A stretch of DNA of 33,134 nt from Phascolarctobacterium_A sp902463975 (GCF_902463975.1 NZ_CABQHJ010000035.1:1-33134), one strand, 5' to 3'. Numbered from the stretch's first letter, positions 23,994-32,676 are shown. The notes: generated by a model not told the origin, from the letters alone. Program-made: numbers and translations.

Positions 23994-25916
23994 ATGGCTG
24001 CACTGATCATGAACAACAAAGATTTACTGTATGTAATTAAACCTGAAGAACAAAACGAAAGTACTCTGCGTGAGCTTCTGACTCTGCATCCGGAGATTCA
24101 GTTTGTATCTCTGATGGGTGTGGATTTTGCCGGCAATGATACCGACGAAAAAATCCCGATGAAGATTTTCCTCGAGGATATCGATGGCTTTTTGGCAGGC
24201 AGCGCAGCACAGACTGACGGCTCCTCCGTTGTACTGACCGGTATCGCTACTCTGAACGATGCCCGCGTTGATATGAAGGTTGATAAAACCGTTAACTGGT
24301 TTGTTGATTATAACTATGAGCATTTTGACGCAGAAAGCGGTCGCATGATCGGTACTCTGCGCATTCCCTGCTATCTGATTCATAACGGCAATCATGTTGA
24401 TTCCCGTTCTATTTTGAATGATACTCTGGCTTATGTAGAAAAAGAAATTATGGATTTGTTTGCTAAGCATCCGGTTATTGCCGGCCTGGAGCATGTAAAT
24501 CCTGCTGAGATTGAAAAGCTGATTTTCACCAGTGCTACTGAGCTGGAATTTTGGGTAAAAACTCCGCGTGAGGACGCACCGCTGGAGGCTCTGAGCTCCT
24601 CTCAGGTAATGCAGGAGCAATATTGGCAGCGTACTCGCGGTAACGTGCGTACCGCATTGGAGCAGACCATCCAGACTCTGGAGCTGTACGGCCTGGAGCC
24701 GGAAATGGGCCACAAAGAATGTGGCGGTGTTAAGGGTCAGATTGATGCCGCAGGTCATATGACTCACGTTATGGAGCAGCTCGAGGTTGACTGGAAGTTC
24801 AGCAGCGGCGTACAGACTGCGGATAACGAGCTTTTGGCACGTATCATCGTTAAAGAGATTTTCCGTATGAACGGTCTTGAAGTTTCCTTCCAGGCTAAAC
24901 CGATTCCCGGTGTTGCAGGCAGCGGTGAGCATACGCATGTGGGCATTGCCGCAAAAATGAAAAACGGCAAGATTGTCAACCTGTTCTCACCGAAGGATAT
25001 GCATGAGGACTTCCTGTCCGCTATCGGCTATGGCGCTCTCATGGGCCTTTTGAAAAACTACGAGGTAACCAATCCGTTTATCTCCTGCACCATTGACTCT
25101 CTGAACCGTCTGAAACCCGGCTTTGAAGCTCCTGTTTGCATCGTTACCAGCCTTGGCCTGAGCCCGGATAACCCGTCCCGTAACAGAACCATTCTTGCAG
25201 GCCTGATCCGCGATCTGGACAACGATAAGGCTACCCGTATCGAAATGCGTTCTCCGAACCCGTACACCAATACCTACATCGCTATTGCTGCCTTCTACCT
25301 GTCCTGCCTCGACGGCATCAAGGCTTGCGTAGAATCCGGCAAGGACCTGAAGGCTTTGGAAAAGGAGATTTCCAAGAAGGCCGGCGAAGAGGGCTTCTAT
25401 CTGGATACTGACCGTCAATACCGCACTGAGGAAGACGTGTTTGAAGATTTCACTGCGGAAGAACGCAGCAAGCTGTTCGGTGAACCGCCTGCTACCGTTT
25501 GGGAAAACCTCTGCGCCTTTGAAAAATATCCAGAAAAGGTTGCAGTTCTCACTCAAGGCAATATCCTGAAAAAGGAATACATCGACTCCTTCATGCAGGG
25601 TGCGCTGATTCGCTGGAAGACCGAGCTTCTGACTCGTCTGATTCCGGAAAATTATCAGGCTGTTATCGATATGAAGCGCTTGCACAACCAGGAAACCTGC
25701 ACTGACTGCGACCTGGCAATGTGGCGTAAAATCCAGAACCTGCGTGCTAAGCTGGCAAAGGATTCTTTTGAGGAGAAGAGCATCTTTACCAGTATCCGCA
25801 GAGCTGTTGCCGATGGCGATTACGATACTGTTTCCAAGCTCAAGGTTGAGATGGGGGCAACTATGGAAGAGCTCAAGACTCTGTATCACGATTACAAGCA
25901 AAATATTATCGATTAA
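23994..25916 (+). CDS. glnA: Glutamine synthetase with C-terminal extension
   Basis: A 640-residue enzyme that makes glutamine from glutamate, ammonia and ATP. The beta-grasp and catalytic core is recognisable through ATELEFWVKTP near 180, GVKGQIDAAGHM, and AGSGEHTHVGIAAKM near 308-322 (the GAGxHxH block). RNRTILAGLIRDLDNDKATRIEMRSPNPYTNTY lies near 405-435. Ordinary GS type I has about 440-470 residues. Here roughly 190 further residues follow the core, containing an ETCTDCD motif and a helical end. It belongs to the long glutamine synthetases seen in anaerobic Firmicutes rather than to the type I or classic type III (~700 residues) enzymes. AAGGAGG lies about eight bases before the ATG. It is monocistronic between its own promoter and terminator. 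Codon use is biased, indicating high expression. Confidence 0.88.
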   Translation: MAALIMNNKDLLYVIKPEEQNESTLRELLTLHPEIQFVSLMGVDFAGNDTDEKIPMKIFLEDIDGFLAGSAAQTDGSSVVLTGIATLNDARVDMKVDKTVNWFVDYNYEHFDAESGRMIGTLRIPCYLIHNGNHVDSRSILNDTLAYVEKEIMDLFAKHPVIAGLEHVNPAEIEKLIFTSATELEFWVKTPREDAPLEALSSSQVMQEQYWQRTRGNVRTALEQTIQTLELYGLEPEMGHKECGGVKGQIDAAGHMTHVMEQLEVDWKFSSGVQTADNELLARIIVKEIFRMNGLEVSFQAKPIPGVAGSGEHTHVGIAAKMKNGKIVNLFSPKDMHEDFLSAIGYGALMGLLKNYEVTNPFISCTIDSLNRLKPGFEAPVCIVTSLGLSPDNPSRNRTILAGLIRDLDNDKATRIEMRSPNPYTNTYIAIAAFYLSCLDGIKACVESGKDLKALEKEISKKAGEEGFYLDTDRQYRTEEDVFEDFTAEERSKLFGEPPATVWENLCAFEKYPEKVAVLTQGNILKKEYIDSFMQGALIRWKTELLTRLIPENYQAVIDMKRLHNQETCTDCDLAMWRKIQNLRAKLAKDSFEEKSIFTSIRRAVADGDYDTVSKLKVEMGATMEELKTLYHDYKQNIID

Positions 25917-25932
25917 TTTATCTGCTTCTTGC

Positions 25933-25970
25933 ATGGCTGCTGTACTCAAAGTGCGGCAGCCATTTTGTTT
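25933..25970 (+). terminator. Terminator of glnA
   Basis: ATGGCTGC (25933-25940) pairs with GCAGCCAT (25956-25963), followed by TTTTGTTT. Confidence 0.85.
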
Positions 25971-26049
25971 CGCGCTTATACCAAAGTGCGATTATTGAAA
26001 AAATTATCCCTAAAACTTTCCTTTCAGCTTATTTTTTTGCATGAAACTG

Positions 26050-26078
26050 TTGAGTTAAGCGCTGTTTTGTGGTAAAAT
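26050..26078 (+). promoter_or_regulatory. Promoter of the thioesterase-acyl-CoA dehydrogenase pair
   Basis: TTGAGT (26050-26055), 17 bases, TAAAAT (26073-26078), with TG one base ahead of the -10 box. Transcription would begin near 26085. Confidence 0.7.
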
Positions 26079-26126
26079 ATCAAAGATATATTGACAGTAA
26101 TATTTTCTGCTGTCCGAAGAAAGGCG

Positions 26127-26573
26127 ATGATAGCTGTGGAGCAGGTCAAGGATGTTCCTGCCTATATTCGCCAGATGTACACGGATAATAATTTTATGAC
26201 TAAATTCGGTGTGCATATTGGTGAGATAAAGTGTGGCAGTGCTGAAGTCAGCATTGACGTTGATCCAGCGAAGCATTTTAATCATCGTGACATTTGTCAC
26301 GGCGGAGTGATGTTGGCCTTGGCAGACTCCGTTCTGGGTGTTACCGGTGCAAGCGTGGGCGCTGTAGTGGCAACTCTTAATTTCAGCATGAATTTTATCA
26401 AAGGTGTCCATGAGCCGACTACCTTAACGGTACGAAGCCATATTAAGCATTCCGGACATTCTACGATGGTTATCGAGGCTGAAATGACTGACAGCAAAAA
26501 GAATTTAATTGGGACGATTTTAACAACAATGTTTGTCGTCGACAGATTTAAAGAAATACCCGCCAAATGGTGA
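26127..26573 (+). CDS. Hotdog-fold acyl-CoA thioesterase (PaaI-like)
   Basis: A 148-residue single hotdog domain. The motif NHRDICHGGVMLALADS (residues 52-68) carries His58-Gly-Gly and Asp67, the usual active-site block of PaaI-type thioesterases, which split acyl-CoA thioesters. The C-terminus SGHSTMVIEAEM...LIGTILTTMFVV completes the fold. I chose ATG 26127 because GAAAGG precedes it. A TTG at 26091 would lie almost at the predicted transcript start. It stands 64 bases before an acyl-CoA dehydrogenase without a terminator between, so the two are probably co-transcribed and act on related acyl-CoA substrates. The substrate cannot be told from sequence. Confidence 0.85.
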   Translation: MIAVEQVKDVPAYIRQMYTDNNFMTKFGVHIGEIKCGSAEVSIDVDPAKHFNHRDICHGGVMLALADSVLGVTGASVGAVVATLNFSMNFIKGVHEPTTLTVRSHIKHSGHSTMVIEAEMTDSKKNLIGTILTTMFVVDRFKEIPAKW

Positions 26574-26637
26574 GCTTGCCTGAGTTGATTTGGAAGGGAA
26601 ATGACGCGGAAGACCGCTTGATATCAAGGAGGATATG

Positions 26638-27777
26638 ATGGATTTTGCATTAAACGAGGAACAATTAGAATTACAGGAAATGGTAAGGGAGTTTGTTGAA
26701 AAAGAAATTACTCCTTATGCTGCTGAAATGGATGCAGAAAACCATATGCGTGACGGCCTGATTGACAAGGCTAACGAAATGGGCTTGCTGAACGTTATTG
26801 TTCCGGAAGAATTAGATGGCCCCGGCCTGGACAGCATTTCTGTTGCTACCATTTATGAAGAGCTGGGCAAAGGTTGCGCAGGTGTTGCAACCTCTTTGGC
26901 TGCTAACAGCCTGGCAACTGTACCTGTTCTGCTGGCAGGCACCGATGAGCAAAAGAAAATGTATTGCGATATCCTGAACAACGGCGGTCTGGCTGCTTTC
27001 GCTCTGACCGAACCCGGTGCAGGCAGTGATGCAGGCGGTGTTTCTACCCGCGCTGTACACAACAAGGAAGAGGGTACCTACACTCTGAACGGTACCAAAA
27101 TGTTCATCACCAACGGTGGTCTGGCAGAAATCTTCCTGGTATTCGCTAATACCCGTAAAACCGGCGGTATCCGTGGCTTGACTGCTTTCATCGTTCCGAA
27201 AGACACCCCGGGCTTCTCCGTTGGCAAAAAAGAAAACAAAATGGGCATCCGTCCTTCCAATACTACCGAGCTGGTTCTGCAAGACGTTGTTATCCCCGAA
27301 TCCTATCGCGTTGGCCGTGAAGGCGAAGGCTTCCGTATTGCTATGAACACCTTAGACAGCGCTCGTCCGTTCGTTGGCGCTGTTTCCGTAGGTATCGCTC
27401 AGGCTGCTCTGGACTGCGCTGTTAAATATGCTAAAGAGCGCCGTCAGTTCGGCCAACCGATTGCTTCCTTCCAAATGGTTCAAGGCATGCTGGCTGACAT
27501 GGCTATGAAGGTTGAAACCGCTCGCCTCATGGTTCAAAAGGCTTGCTGGATGCGTGACCAGGGCATGGAATTCTCCAAAGAGGCTGCTATGGCTAAATGC
27601 TATGCTGCTGATACCGCTATGCAGGTAACTACCGACGCTGTTCAGGTAATGGGCGGCTATGGCTACACTAAAGAGTACCCTGTAGAGAAGATGATGCGTG
27701 ACGCTAAAATCATGCAAATCTACGAAGGCACTAACCAAATCCAACGTCTGGTTATTGCCAACAAGCTGTTGTACTAA
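26638..27777 (+). CDS. Acyl-CoA dehydrogenase (short-chain/butyryl-CoA type)
   Basis: A 379-residue FAD enzyme that oxidises acyl-CoA to enoyl-CoA, or runs in reverse with an electron-transfer flavoprotein in anaerobes. Motifs are FALTEPGAGSDAGG (FAD/substrate signature 1), GTKMFITNGGLA, ERRQFGQPIASFQ, and the C-terminal signature QVMGGYGYTKEYPVEKMMRD. The catalytic base is Glu363 in IYEGTNQ, the position used by short-chain and butyryl-CoA dehydrogenases. I chose the second of two adjacent ATGs (26638), because AGGAGG is then five bases away rather than two. No etfA or etfB genes are next to it. Codon choice is strongly biased towards C-ending codons, which suggests an abundant protein. Confidence 0.95.
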   Translation: MDFALNEEQLELQEMVREFVEKEITPYAAEMDAENHMRDGLIDKANEMGLLNVIVPEELDGPGLDSISVATIYEELGKGCAGVATSLAANSLATVPVLLAGTDEQKKMYCDILNNGGLAAFALTEPGAGSDAGGVSTRAVHNKEEGTYTLNGTKMFITNGGLAEIFLVFANTRKTGGIRGLTAFIVPKDTPGFSVGKKENKMGIRPSNTTELVLQDVVIPESYRVGREGEGFRIAMNTLDSARPFVGAVSVGIAQAALDCAVKYAKERRQFGQPIASFQMVQGMLADMAMKVETARLMVQKACWMRDQGMEFSKEAAMAKCYAADTAMQVTTDAVQVMGGYGYTKEYPVEKMMRDAKIMQIYEGTNQIQRLVIANKLLY

Positions 27778-27806
27778 TAGCTATTATAACGAAGATAATT
27801 TTATTG

Positions 27807-27848
27807 AGAGCTGCTGCACTTTTGTGTGGCAGCTCTTTGCTGTTTTTA
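27807..27848 (+). terminator. Terminator of the acyl-CoA dehydrogenase gene
   Basis: AGAGCTGCTGCAC and GTGTGGCAGCTCT form a nearly perfect stem (27807-27834) with a TTTT loop, followed by TTTGCTGTTTTT. Confidence 0.8.
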
Positions 27849-27851
27849 TTC

Positions 27852-27880
27852 GTGACAATGGTTTACGCGTATGCTAAAAT
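27852..27880 (+). promoter_or_regulatory. Promoter of the yggS-sepF-proC-ylmH-divIVA cluster
   Basis: GTGACA (27852-27857), 17 bases, TAAAAT (27875-27880), with TG one base ahead of the -10 box. It lies directly after the preceding terminator. Confidence 0.7.
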
Positions 27881-27964
27881 ATAAAGATAAAGAGCTTTTA
27901 AAGCATAATAAAAAGCAGAATCTTTGCCACAAATCATTTTGCTGAGAATTGGGGGGCAAATACA

Positions 27965-28666
27965 TTGTTAGCTGATAATTTAAAGCAGGTTCAGGAGCAG
28001 ATAGCGTCTGCTTTGGACAAGCGTAAAAATAAAGACCTGCTCACAGGAGATAAGGTAACGCTGGTGGCGGTGACGAAAAATCATCCGCCCGAAATTATTA
28101 CAGATATTGAAGCCTTGGGTATTGCCAATGTAGGCGAAAACCGTGTGCAGGAAGCCAAGCATAAGCAGGAGGCCTTGGGAAAGCATGGCTACTGGCATCT
28201 TATCGGTCATCTGCAGACGAACAAGGCACGCCAGGCAGTTGCTTTGTTTGACCTTATTGAATCGGTAGACAGCGAGCATTTGCTGGCTGCGATTAATAAA
28301 GAGGCAGAACGTATAGGTAAGGTGCAGGATATCCTTTTGCAGCTGAATATTGCCCACGAGGAGCAAAAGTCCGGCCTTGATAAAGAGGATTATCTGGCGC
28401 TGTTGCCCAAGCTGCCTGAATACAAGCATGTGCGTTTGCGTGGCCTGATGGTCATTGCCCAAAAATGCGAGGACGTAGAAGCAACCCGACCTGTGTTTGC
28501 TGCCGGTTACCGTGCCTTTGCCCGCTTAAAGCAGCAGTATCCGCAAGTGGACGTATTGTCGATGGGCATGAGCAATGATTATGCAGTTGCTGTTGAGGAA
28601 GGCGCGAATATTGTGCGTGTGGGCACAGCCTTGTTCGGACAGCGTGATTATAGCTTGAAATTTTAA
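27965..28666 (+). CDS. yggS: YggS/YlmE-family pyridoxal-phosphate homeostasis protein
   Basis: A 233-residue PLP-binding TIM-barrel protein (PLPBP family), linked to vitamin B6 and amino-acid balance rather than to a defined enzyme reaction. The PLP lysine is Lys38 in VAVTKNHPPE. NVGENRVQEAKHK, HLIGHLQTNKAR, IESVDS, and the phosphate-binding MGMSNDYAVAVEEGANIVRVGTALFG follow. The start is TTG at 27965. GGGGGG lies nine bases upstream, and no ATG occurs in frame until far inside the protein. It opens the division cluster, as ylmE does in Bacillus. Confidence 0.93.
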   Translation: MLADNLKQVQEQIASALDKRKNKDLLTGDKVTLVAVTKNHPPEIITDIEALGIANVGENRVQEAKHKQEALGKHGYWHLIGHLQTNKARQAVALFDLIESVDSEHLLAAINKEAERIGKVQDILLQLNIAHEEQKSGLDKEDYLALLPKLPEYKHVRLRGLMVIAQKCEDVEATRPVFAAGYRAFARLKQQYPQVDVLSMGMSNDYAVAVEEGANIVRVGTALFGQRDYSLKF

Positions 28667-28689
28667 ACATAGAGAAGGTTGGTGACGTA

Positions 28690-29256
28690 ATGAAAATTAT
28701 TGATAAAATCATGGATTCCTTAAGCCTTTACGATGATGATGACGAAATTATTGAAGATGGAGTTGAAGAGAAGCCTGCTAAGAATGAACCTGAGCCTGCG
28801 AAGCCTAAGAAGCGTTTCTTCGGCAGCAAGGAAACACCTGCTGCTGCACCTGCAGAGGAGCCTAAGCGTGAACGTAAATCTATGTTGAGCTTCAAGAAAA
28901 ATGCTGAAAATGATGCACCGGCTAAAAATGATAAGATGGGCAGCAAAACTATTAATATGCCGATTGCTGATAAGCTGATGACAGTTGTGTTATTGGAGCC
29001 TGTTGATTTCAATGACTCCCCGAAGATTGCCGATTATCTGCGTGATAATCAGACGGTAGTTGTTAATTATGATAAGACAGATAATGTTGTTGCCAAGCGT
29101 ATGACCGACTTTGTCAGCGGTACTGTTTATGCTATTGGCGGCAGTATGAAAAAGCTGGGACGCAACATTATCATCTGTGCTCCGAAAAACGTAGATATAG
29201 ATGCTGATGAAGAGCGCGAATATAACGAGAGGGGAAATAAACCATGGGAGAAATAG
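28690..29256 (+). CDS. sepF: Cell division protein SepF
   Basis: A 188-residue protein. The N-terminal amphipathic segment MKIIDKIMDSLSLYD would bind the membrane. An acidic and Pro/Ala/Lys-rich linker (about 18-80) follows. The SepF/DUF552 core (about 85-170, KTINMPIADKLMTVVLLEP...VVVNYDKTDNVVAKRMTDFVSGTVYAIGG) polymerises into rings and anchors FtsZ. The C-terminus overlaps proC by 13 bases. It is longer than B. subtilis SepF (about 150) because of the linker. Confidence 0.95.
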   Translation: MKIIDKIMDSLSLYDDDDEIIEDGVEEKPAKNEPEPAKPKKRFFGSKETPAAAPAEEPKRERKSMLSFKKNAENDAPAKNDKMGSKTINMPIADKLMTVVLLEPVDFNDSPKIADYLRDNQTVVVNYDKTDNVVAKRMTDFVSGTVYAIGGSMKKLGRNIIICAPKNVDIDADEEREYNERGNKPWEK

Positions 29257-30065
29257 CAGTAAAGAAAATTGCTTTTATCGGCGGCGGCGCTATGGCCAAG
29301 GCTATTATCAAAGGTATTCTTGGCGGCGGTCTGATTGCACCGGAGATGATTACCGTAGGCGAGCCGACTGAGGCACATGCGCGCAGTCTGCATGAAGCCT
29401 TTGGCGTAAATGTTACTACGAATAATAAAGAGGCAGTAAAGGATGCTGACCTGGTAATCTTTGCCGTTAAGCCTCAGGTAGCACCGGTGGCGCTGGTACC
29501 CGAGCTGATAGCTGCGATGAAAAAAGATGCCTGGGTGCTTTCTATCATGGGCAGTGTTACGCTGGAGCAGTTGCATACCTATGCTCCGGGGTTCCCGGTA
29601 ATCCGCACGATGCCCAACACGCCGCTGGCAGCAGGCGCAGGTATGACTGCTATCTGCTGTGATGAGGCGGTAACGGAGCCAATGAAGCAGACTGCGGCAG
29701 CAATTTTCAGCAGCTGCGGCGAAATAGAATTTGTTGATGAAAAGTCACTGGAAGCAATTACAGCTATTTCCGGCTGCGGACCGGGCTATTGCTTTGTGAT
29801 TATCGATGCACTGGCTGACGCAGGCGTGCGTGCCGGTCTGCCGCGCGCGCTGGCTATTAAGCTGGCAGCGCAGACAATGGCAGGCAGCGGCAAGCTGTGC
29901 GTAGAAAGCGGACTGCATCCGGCACAGCTGCGCGACCAGGTAACAAGCCCCGGCGGCACGACTATTGCCGGTATCCATGCTTTGGAAAACCATGGCGTGC
30001 GCGGTGCTTTTTATGATGCGGTGCAGGCAGTGCTGCAAAGAGATAAGGAATTACAGGGGAAATAA
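29244..30065 (+). CDS. proC: Pyrroline-5-carboxylate reductase
   Basis: A 273-residue NAD(P)H enzyme that makes proline from pyrroline-5-carboxylate. The N-terminal Rossmann loop is IAFIGGGAMAKAIIKG. MPNTPLAAGAGMTAIC is near 125-140, and the family signature VTSPGGTTIAGIHALENHG lies near the C-terminus. The start codon is inside the end of sepF, with GAGGGG upstream, so translation is coupled. In this cluster many Firmicutes have ylmG (a YggT membrane protein) between sepF and ylmH. Here proC takes that place. Confidence 0.96.
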   Translation: MGEIAVKKIAFIGGGAMAKAIIKGILGGGLIAPEMITVGEPTEAHARSLHEAFGVNVTTNNKEAVKDADLVIFAVKPQVAPVALVPELIAAMKKDAWVLSIMGSVTLEQLHTYAPGFPVIRTMPNTPLAAGAGMTAICCDEAVTEPMKQTAAAIFSSCGEIEFVDEKSLEAITAISGCGPGYCFVIIDALADAGVRAGLPRALAIKLAAQTMAGSGKLCVESGLHPAQLRDQVTSPGGTTIAGIHALENHGVRGAFYDAVQAVLQRDKELQGK

Positions 30066-30068
30066 TTT

Positions 30069-30854
30069 ATGGCAGACAGAGAAAAAATTCTGCGTTATTT
30101 TAAAGCCGGCGGTGATGAGCAGCTGGCGGCCAAGCTGCTGGATTTAGCCGAGGGAGCCAATAAATCACGCAAGTTTCGCGTGAGCGAGTTTCTTGATCCT
30201 CATGCCTATAACGTTGCGGAAATTATTGCGGCAAACTACGAAAATGTGCGTCTGGAAAGCGACGGCGGCTTCAGTAATGCCGAAAGGGTGAAGGCTGCCT
30301 TTGTTGCCGATGATTTTTACGGTCAGCCGGATTTCGGAATGGCCTATTTTCTGGCGGCCTGGGATAAGCGCTATTATGATTTGTCGCACCGCGATATCCT
30401 GGGTGCGTTTATGGGCACAGGCTGCAAGCGCGAGGCCTTGGGTGATATTGTTTTTGTGCCTGAGGGTGCGCAGTTCGTAGTAGAAAAATCACTGGTGAAT
30501 TATCTTACCGGCAATCTGACGCAAATCGGTTCCGCGCCGGTAACGCTTACGGAAATTCCCCGCGAGGAATTGCTGCAGAAGGAAGAAAAGGTTAAGCTGA
30601 TTAACGCGACAGTTGCTGATTTGCGCCTTGATGCCGTGGCAGCGGCAGGCTATGGCGTAAGCCGCAGCCGTATGGCGGATGAAATCAAAAGCCTGAATGT
30701 CAAGGTCAACTGGAAAGAGGCCAAGAAGGCGGCACAGCCGGTGAACGAGGGCGATGTAATTTCCTTCCGCGGCCGTGGACGAGTAGAGATTGAGGAAATT
30801 CGCGGCACTACTAAAAAAGGACGCATCAGCGTAACGCTGAAGCGTTATATCTAG
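30069..30854 (+). CDS. ylmH: YlmH-family RNA-binding protein with S4 domain
   Basis: A 261-residue protein with an N-terminal domain typical of YlmH (FLDPHAYNVAEIIAA...GQPDFGMAYFLAAWDKRYYDLSHRDILGAFMGTGCKREALGDIVF). A C-terminal S4 RNA-binding domain follows (about 183-245, LRLDAVAAAGYGVSRSRMADEIKSLNVKVNWK). YlmH binds ribosomal/tRNA complexes and is linked to rescue of stalled ribosomes and to the division cluster. It follows proC by three bases and precedes divIVA by 11. Confidence 0.93.
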   Translation: MADREKILRYFKAGGDEQLAAKLLDLAEGANKSRKFRVSEFLDPHAYNVAEIIAANYENVRLESDGGFSNAERVKAAFVADDFYGQPDFGMAYFLAAWDKRYYDLSHRDILGAFMGTGCKREALGDIVFVPEGAQFVVEKSLVNYLTGNLTQIGSAPVTLTEIPREELLQKEEKVKLINATVADLRLDAVAAAGYGVSRSRMADEIKSLNVKVNWKEAKKAAQPVNEGDVISFRGRGRVEIEEIRGTTKKGRISVTLKRYI

Positions 30855-30865
30855 GAGGATAAACC

Positions 30866-31684
30866 ATGCTTAATCCGGAGGATTTAAAGAAAAAAACTTT
30901 TACCAAGGGTTTTCGTGGCTATGAGGTAGAAGAGGTAGACAAGTTTCTTGCCAAGCTGATTAAGGAATACGAATACCTTTATCTGGATAACCTGGAGCAG
31001 AAGGAAACTATCGAACGCGTCAGCTCCAAGCTGGAATATTATCAGCAGATGGAGGCTACCATGCAGAGCACTCTGGCTGTGGCGCAGGAAACTGCTGACG
31101 AGGTGAAGAACGCCAGTGAAAAGAAGGCGGCGCTGCTGGAGAAGGAAACGGCAGTGAAGTGCGAGCAGCAGCTGAGCGAAGCGAAGGCTGCGGCGCAGAA
31201 GCTGCACGACGATACCATGGCGCATGCCGAGGATTTGTATAATCAGACAAAGAACAAAACAGATAACATGCTGCAGGCAGCGATGGCTGAATGCAATAAG
31301 CTGCGTGAGGAAGCTAAGTCCTATGCCGAAAAGCTGCGCAGCAGTGCCGAGGTAGATGCCGATAAACTGCGCATTACTACCGAGGATGTCTGCAAGAAGC
31401 GCGCCAACAGTGCTGCCAGCGAGGCTAGCAAGCTGCTGGAGGATGCACGCAGCGAAGCCGGCAGAATGATGCTGGATGCAAATACTAAATATCGTAAACT
31501 GGTGGGAGATGCAGAGGAACGCAGCCGTAAAATTATTTTTGAGGCTGATGCCAAGGCTGCTATGGCCGAACAGGCTTATAACGAGCAGGTGAAAAAGGCG
31601 GCGCTGCATCGTAAAAATATGCTGCATCTGTTGGAAACGCAGGTTGAGCTGCTCAAAAACTATGCCAGTCATAACGAAGAATAG
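30866..31684 (+). CDS. divIVA: DivIVA-family cell division/polarity protein
   Basis: A 272-residue coiled-coil protein. The N-terminus LNPEDLKKKTFTKGFRGYEVEEVDKFL is the conserved membrane-binding DivIVA domain (about 1-40). A long Lys/Glu/Ala-rich coiled coil follows (about 40-255) with almost no helix breakers. It marks curved membrane at septa and poles and recruits partner proteins. B. subtilis DivIVA has 164 residues, so this one has an extended coil. AGGAGG lies eight bases before the ATG. Confidence 0.95.
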   Translation: MLNPEDLKKKTFTKGFRGYEVEEVDKFLAKLIKEYEYLYLDNLEQKETIERVSSKLEYYQQMEATMQSTLAVAQETADEVKNASEKKAALLEKETAVKCEQQLSEAKAAAQKLHDDTMAHAEDLYNQTKNKTDNMLQAAMAECNKLREEAKSYAEKLRSSAEVDADKLRITTEDVCKKRANSAASEASKLLEDARSEAGRMMLDANTKYRKLVGDAEERSRKIIFEADAKAAMAEQAYNEQVKKAALHRKNMLHLLETQVELLKNYASHNEE

Positions 31685-31698
31685 TCGGAGGCTGAATG

Positions 31699-32367
31699 AT
31701 GATTATCTTAGTGAGGCATGGTGAAGCAACGCATCACACGCAAAGATTGACCGGCGGCTGGACGGATTCGCAACTGACCGAAAAGGGAAGGGCGCAAATA
31801 AAGGCTGCTGCGGTAAAGCTGGCGAAGGATTTTGCCGGACGTAATTGCAAGTTGCGGATTCTGGCAAGTGATTTGCAGCGTGCTTCCGCATCGGCGCAGA
31901 TTATTGCCGAGGAGCTTGGATTTAAGGGCGAAATAGAGCATTGCCGTTTCCTGAGGGAAAAGAATAACGGTATTGCTGCCGGCATGACCGAGGAAGAGGC
32001 CAAGAAGCATTTTTGCAAGCCTGCTTCCGAGCAGGAGCTGGATCACCGCAACTATCCCGGCGGTGAAACGCGCAATGAGTTCTATCGCCGTAATGTACAC
32101 GGCTTATGGCATTGTGCGGATGTCGACAAGGAAAATCTGCTGATTGTTGCGCATAAGGGCACGATTCAGAATATTATTTTCCGTTGGCTGGGAGTGGATA
32201 TGCAGCAGGTGGCGGCGTTTAACTTTTCGGTTGATGTGCATCCTGCCAGTGTAACTGTTCTGGGGATTAACAAATGGCATGAGCATGCTGTTTTCCGCTT
32301 GAATGACGTTAGTCATCTGACGCAGGGAAAGGGCTTTGGCGTGTTTGAGTTCAAGTATGAGAAGTAG
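31699..32367 (+). CDS. Histidine phosphatase family protein
   Basis: A protein of about 222 residues of the phosphoglycerate-mutase-like histidine phosphatase superfamily. It begins MIILVRHGEAT, so the phosphate-accepting histidine is His7 in RHG. LTEKGRAQIKAAA, ASDLQRASASAQII, FLREKNNGIAAGMTEEEAK and the second catalytic histidine in LLIVAHKGTIQNII follow. Two ATGs are adjacent (31696, 31699), and GGAGG suits the second better. It could be a phosphoglycerate mutase-like, alpha-ribazole or broad phosphatase. The substrate is unknown. It lies 12 bases after divIVA and is likely the last gene of that operon. Confidence 0.9.
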   Translation: MIILVRHGEATHHTQRLTGGWTDSQLTEKGRAQIKAAAVKLAKDFAGRNCKLRILASDLQRASASAQIIAEELGFKGEIEHCRFLREKNNGIAAGMTEEEAKKHFCKPASEQELDHRNYPGGETRNEFYRRNVHGLWHCADVDKENLLIVAHKGTIQNIIFRWLGVDMQQVAAFNFSVDVHPASVTVLGINKWHEHAVFRLNDVSHLTQGKGFGVFEFKYEK

Positions 32368-32382
32368 AGAAGGCTGTGAATG

Positions 32383-32425
32383 ACCGCTTGGGTGCTTGGG
32401 GAAAGTGCTTAAGCGGTTGTTTTTG
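32383..32425 (+). terminator. Terminator of the division cluster
   Basis: ACCGCTT (32383-32389) pairs with AAGCGGT (32411-32417), with an inner CTT/AAG pairing, followed by GTTTTTGT. Confidence 0.8.
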
Positions 32426-32475
32426 TGTTCTCACTATACTAATGGCTTTTTTTGTCGTTTTATTCACCACCTAAC

Positions 32476-32521
32476 GCAAAAAAATAAGCAGGACAAATTT
32501 GAAGATAGTTTATCCTGCTTG
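32476..32521 (-). terminator. Minus-strand terminator
   Basis: AAGCAGGA (32486-32493) and TCCTGCTT (32513-32520) form an 8-bp perfect stem. The T run (as A's at 32478-32484) is on the - strand side. It would end the short - strand frame at 32581-32676. Confidence 0.7.
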
Positions 32522-32580
32522 CGTTTATCATATAATTTATCTGAGTAATACGGCAGATAAATAATTGGTTGGGTAGTTAC

Positions 32581-32676
32581 TTAACTTAATTTTGTCAACA
32601 ATAATGCCAGATTGCTGAGATAATTCTCGCGAATACAGTACTCCACCAGATCATGATCTGTCCACTTGCTCTGCAT
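32581..32676 (-). pseudogene. Short - strand frame, possible gene remnant (31 residues)
   Basis: The - strand frame starts MQSKWTDHDLVEYCIREN and ends LALLLTKLS before TAA, with a proper - strand terminator 60 bases later. No ribosome binding site precedes the ATG. The composition is protein-like. It may be the surviving C-terminal end of a lost gene. The family is not recognised. Confidence 0.3.
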
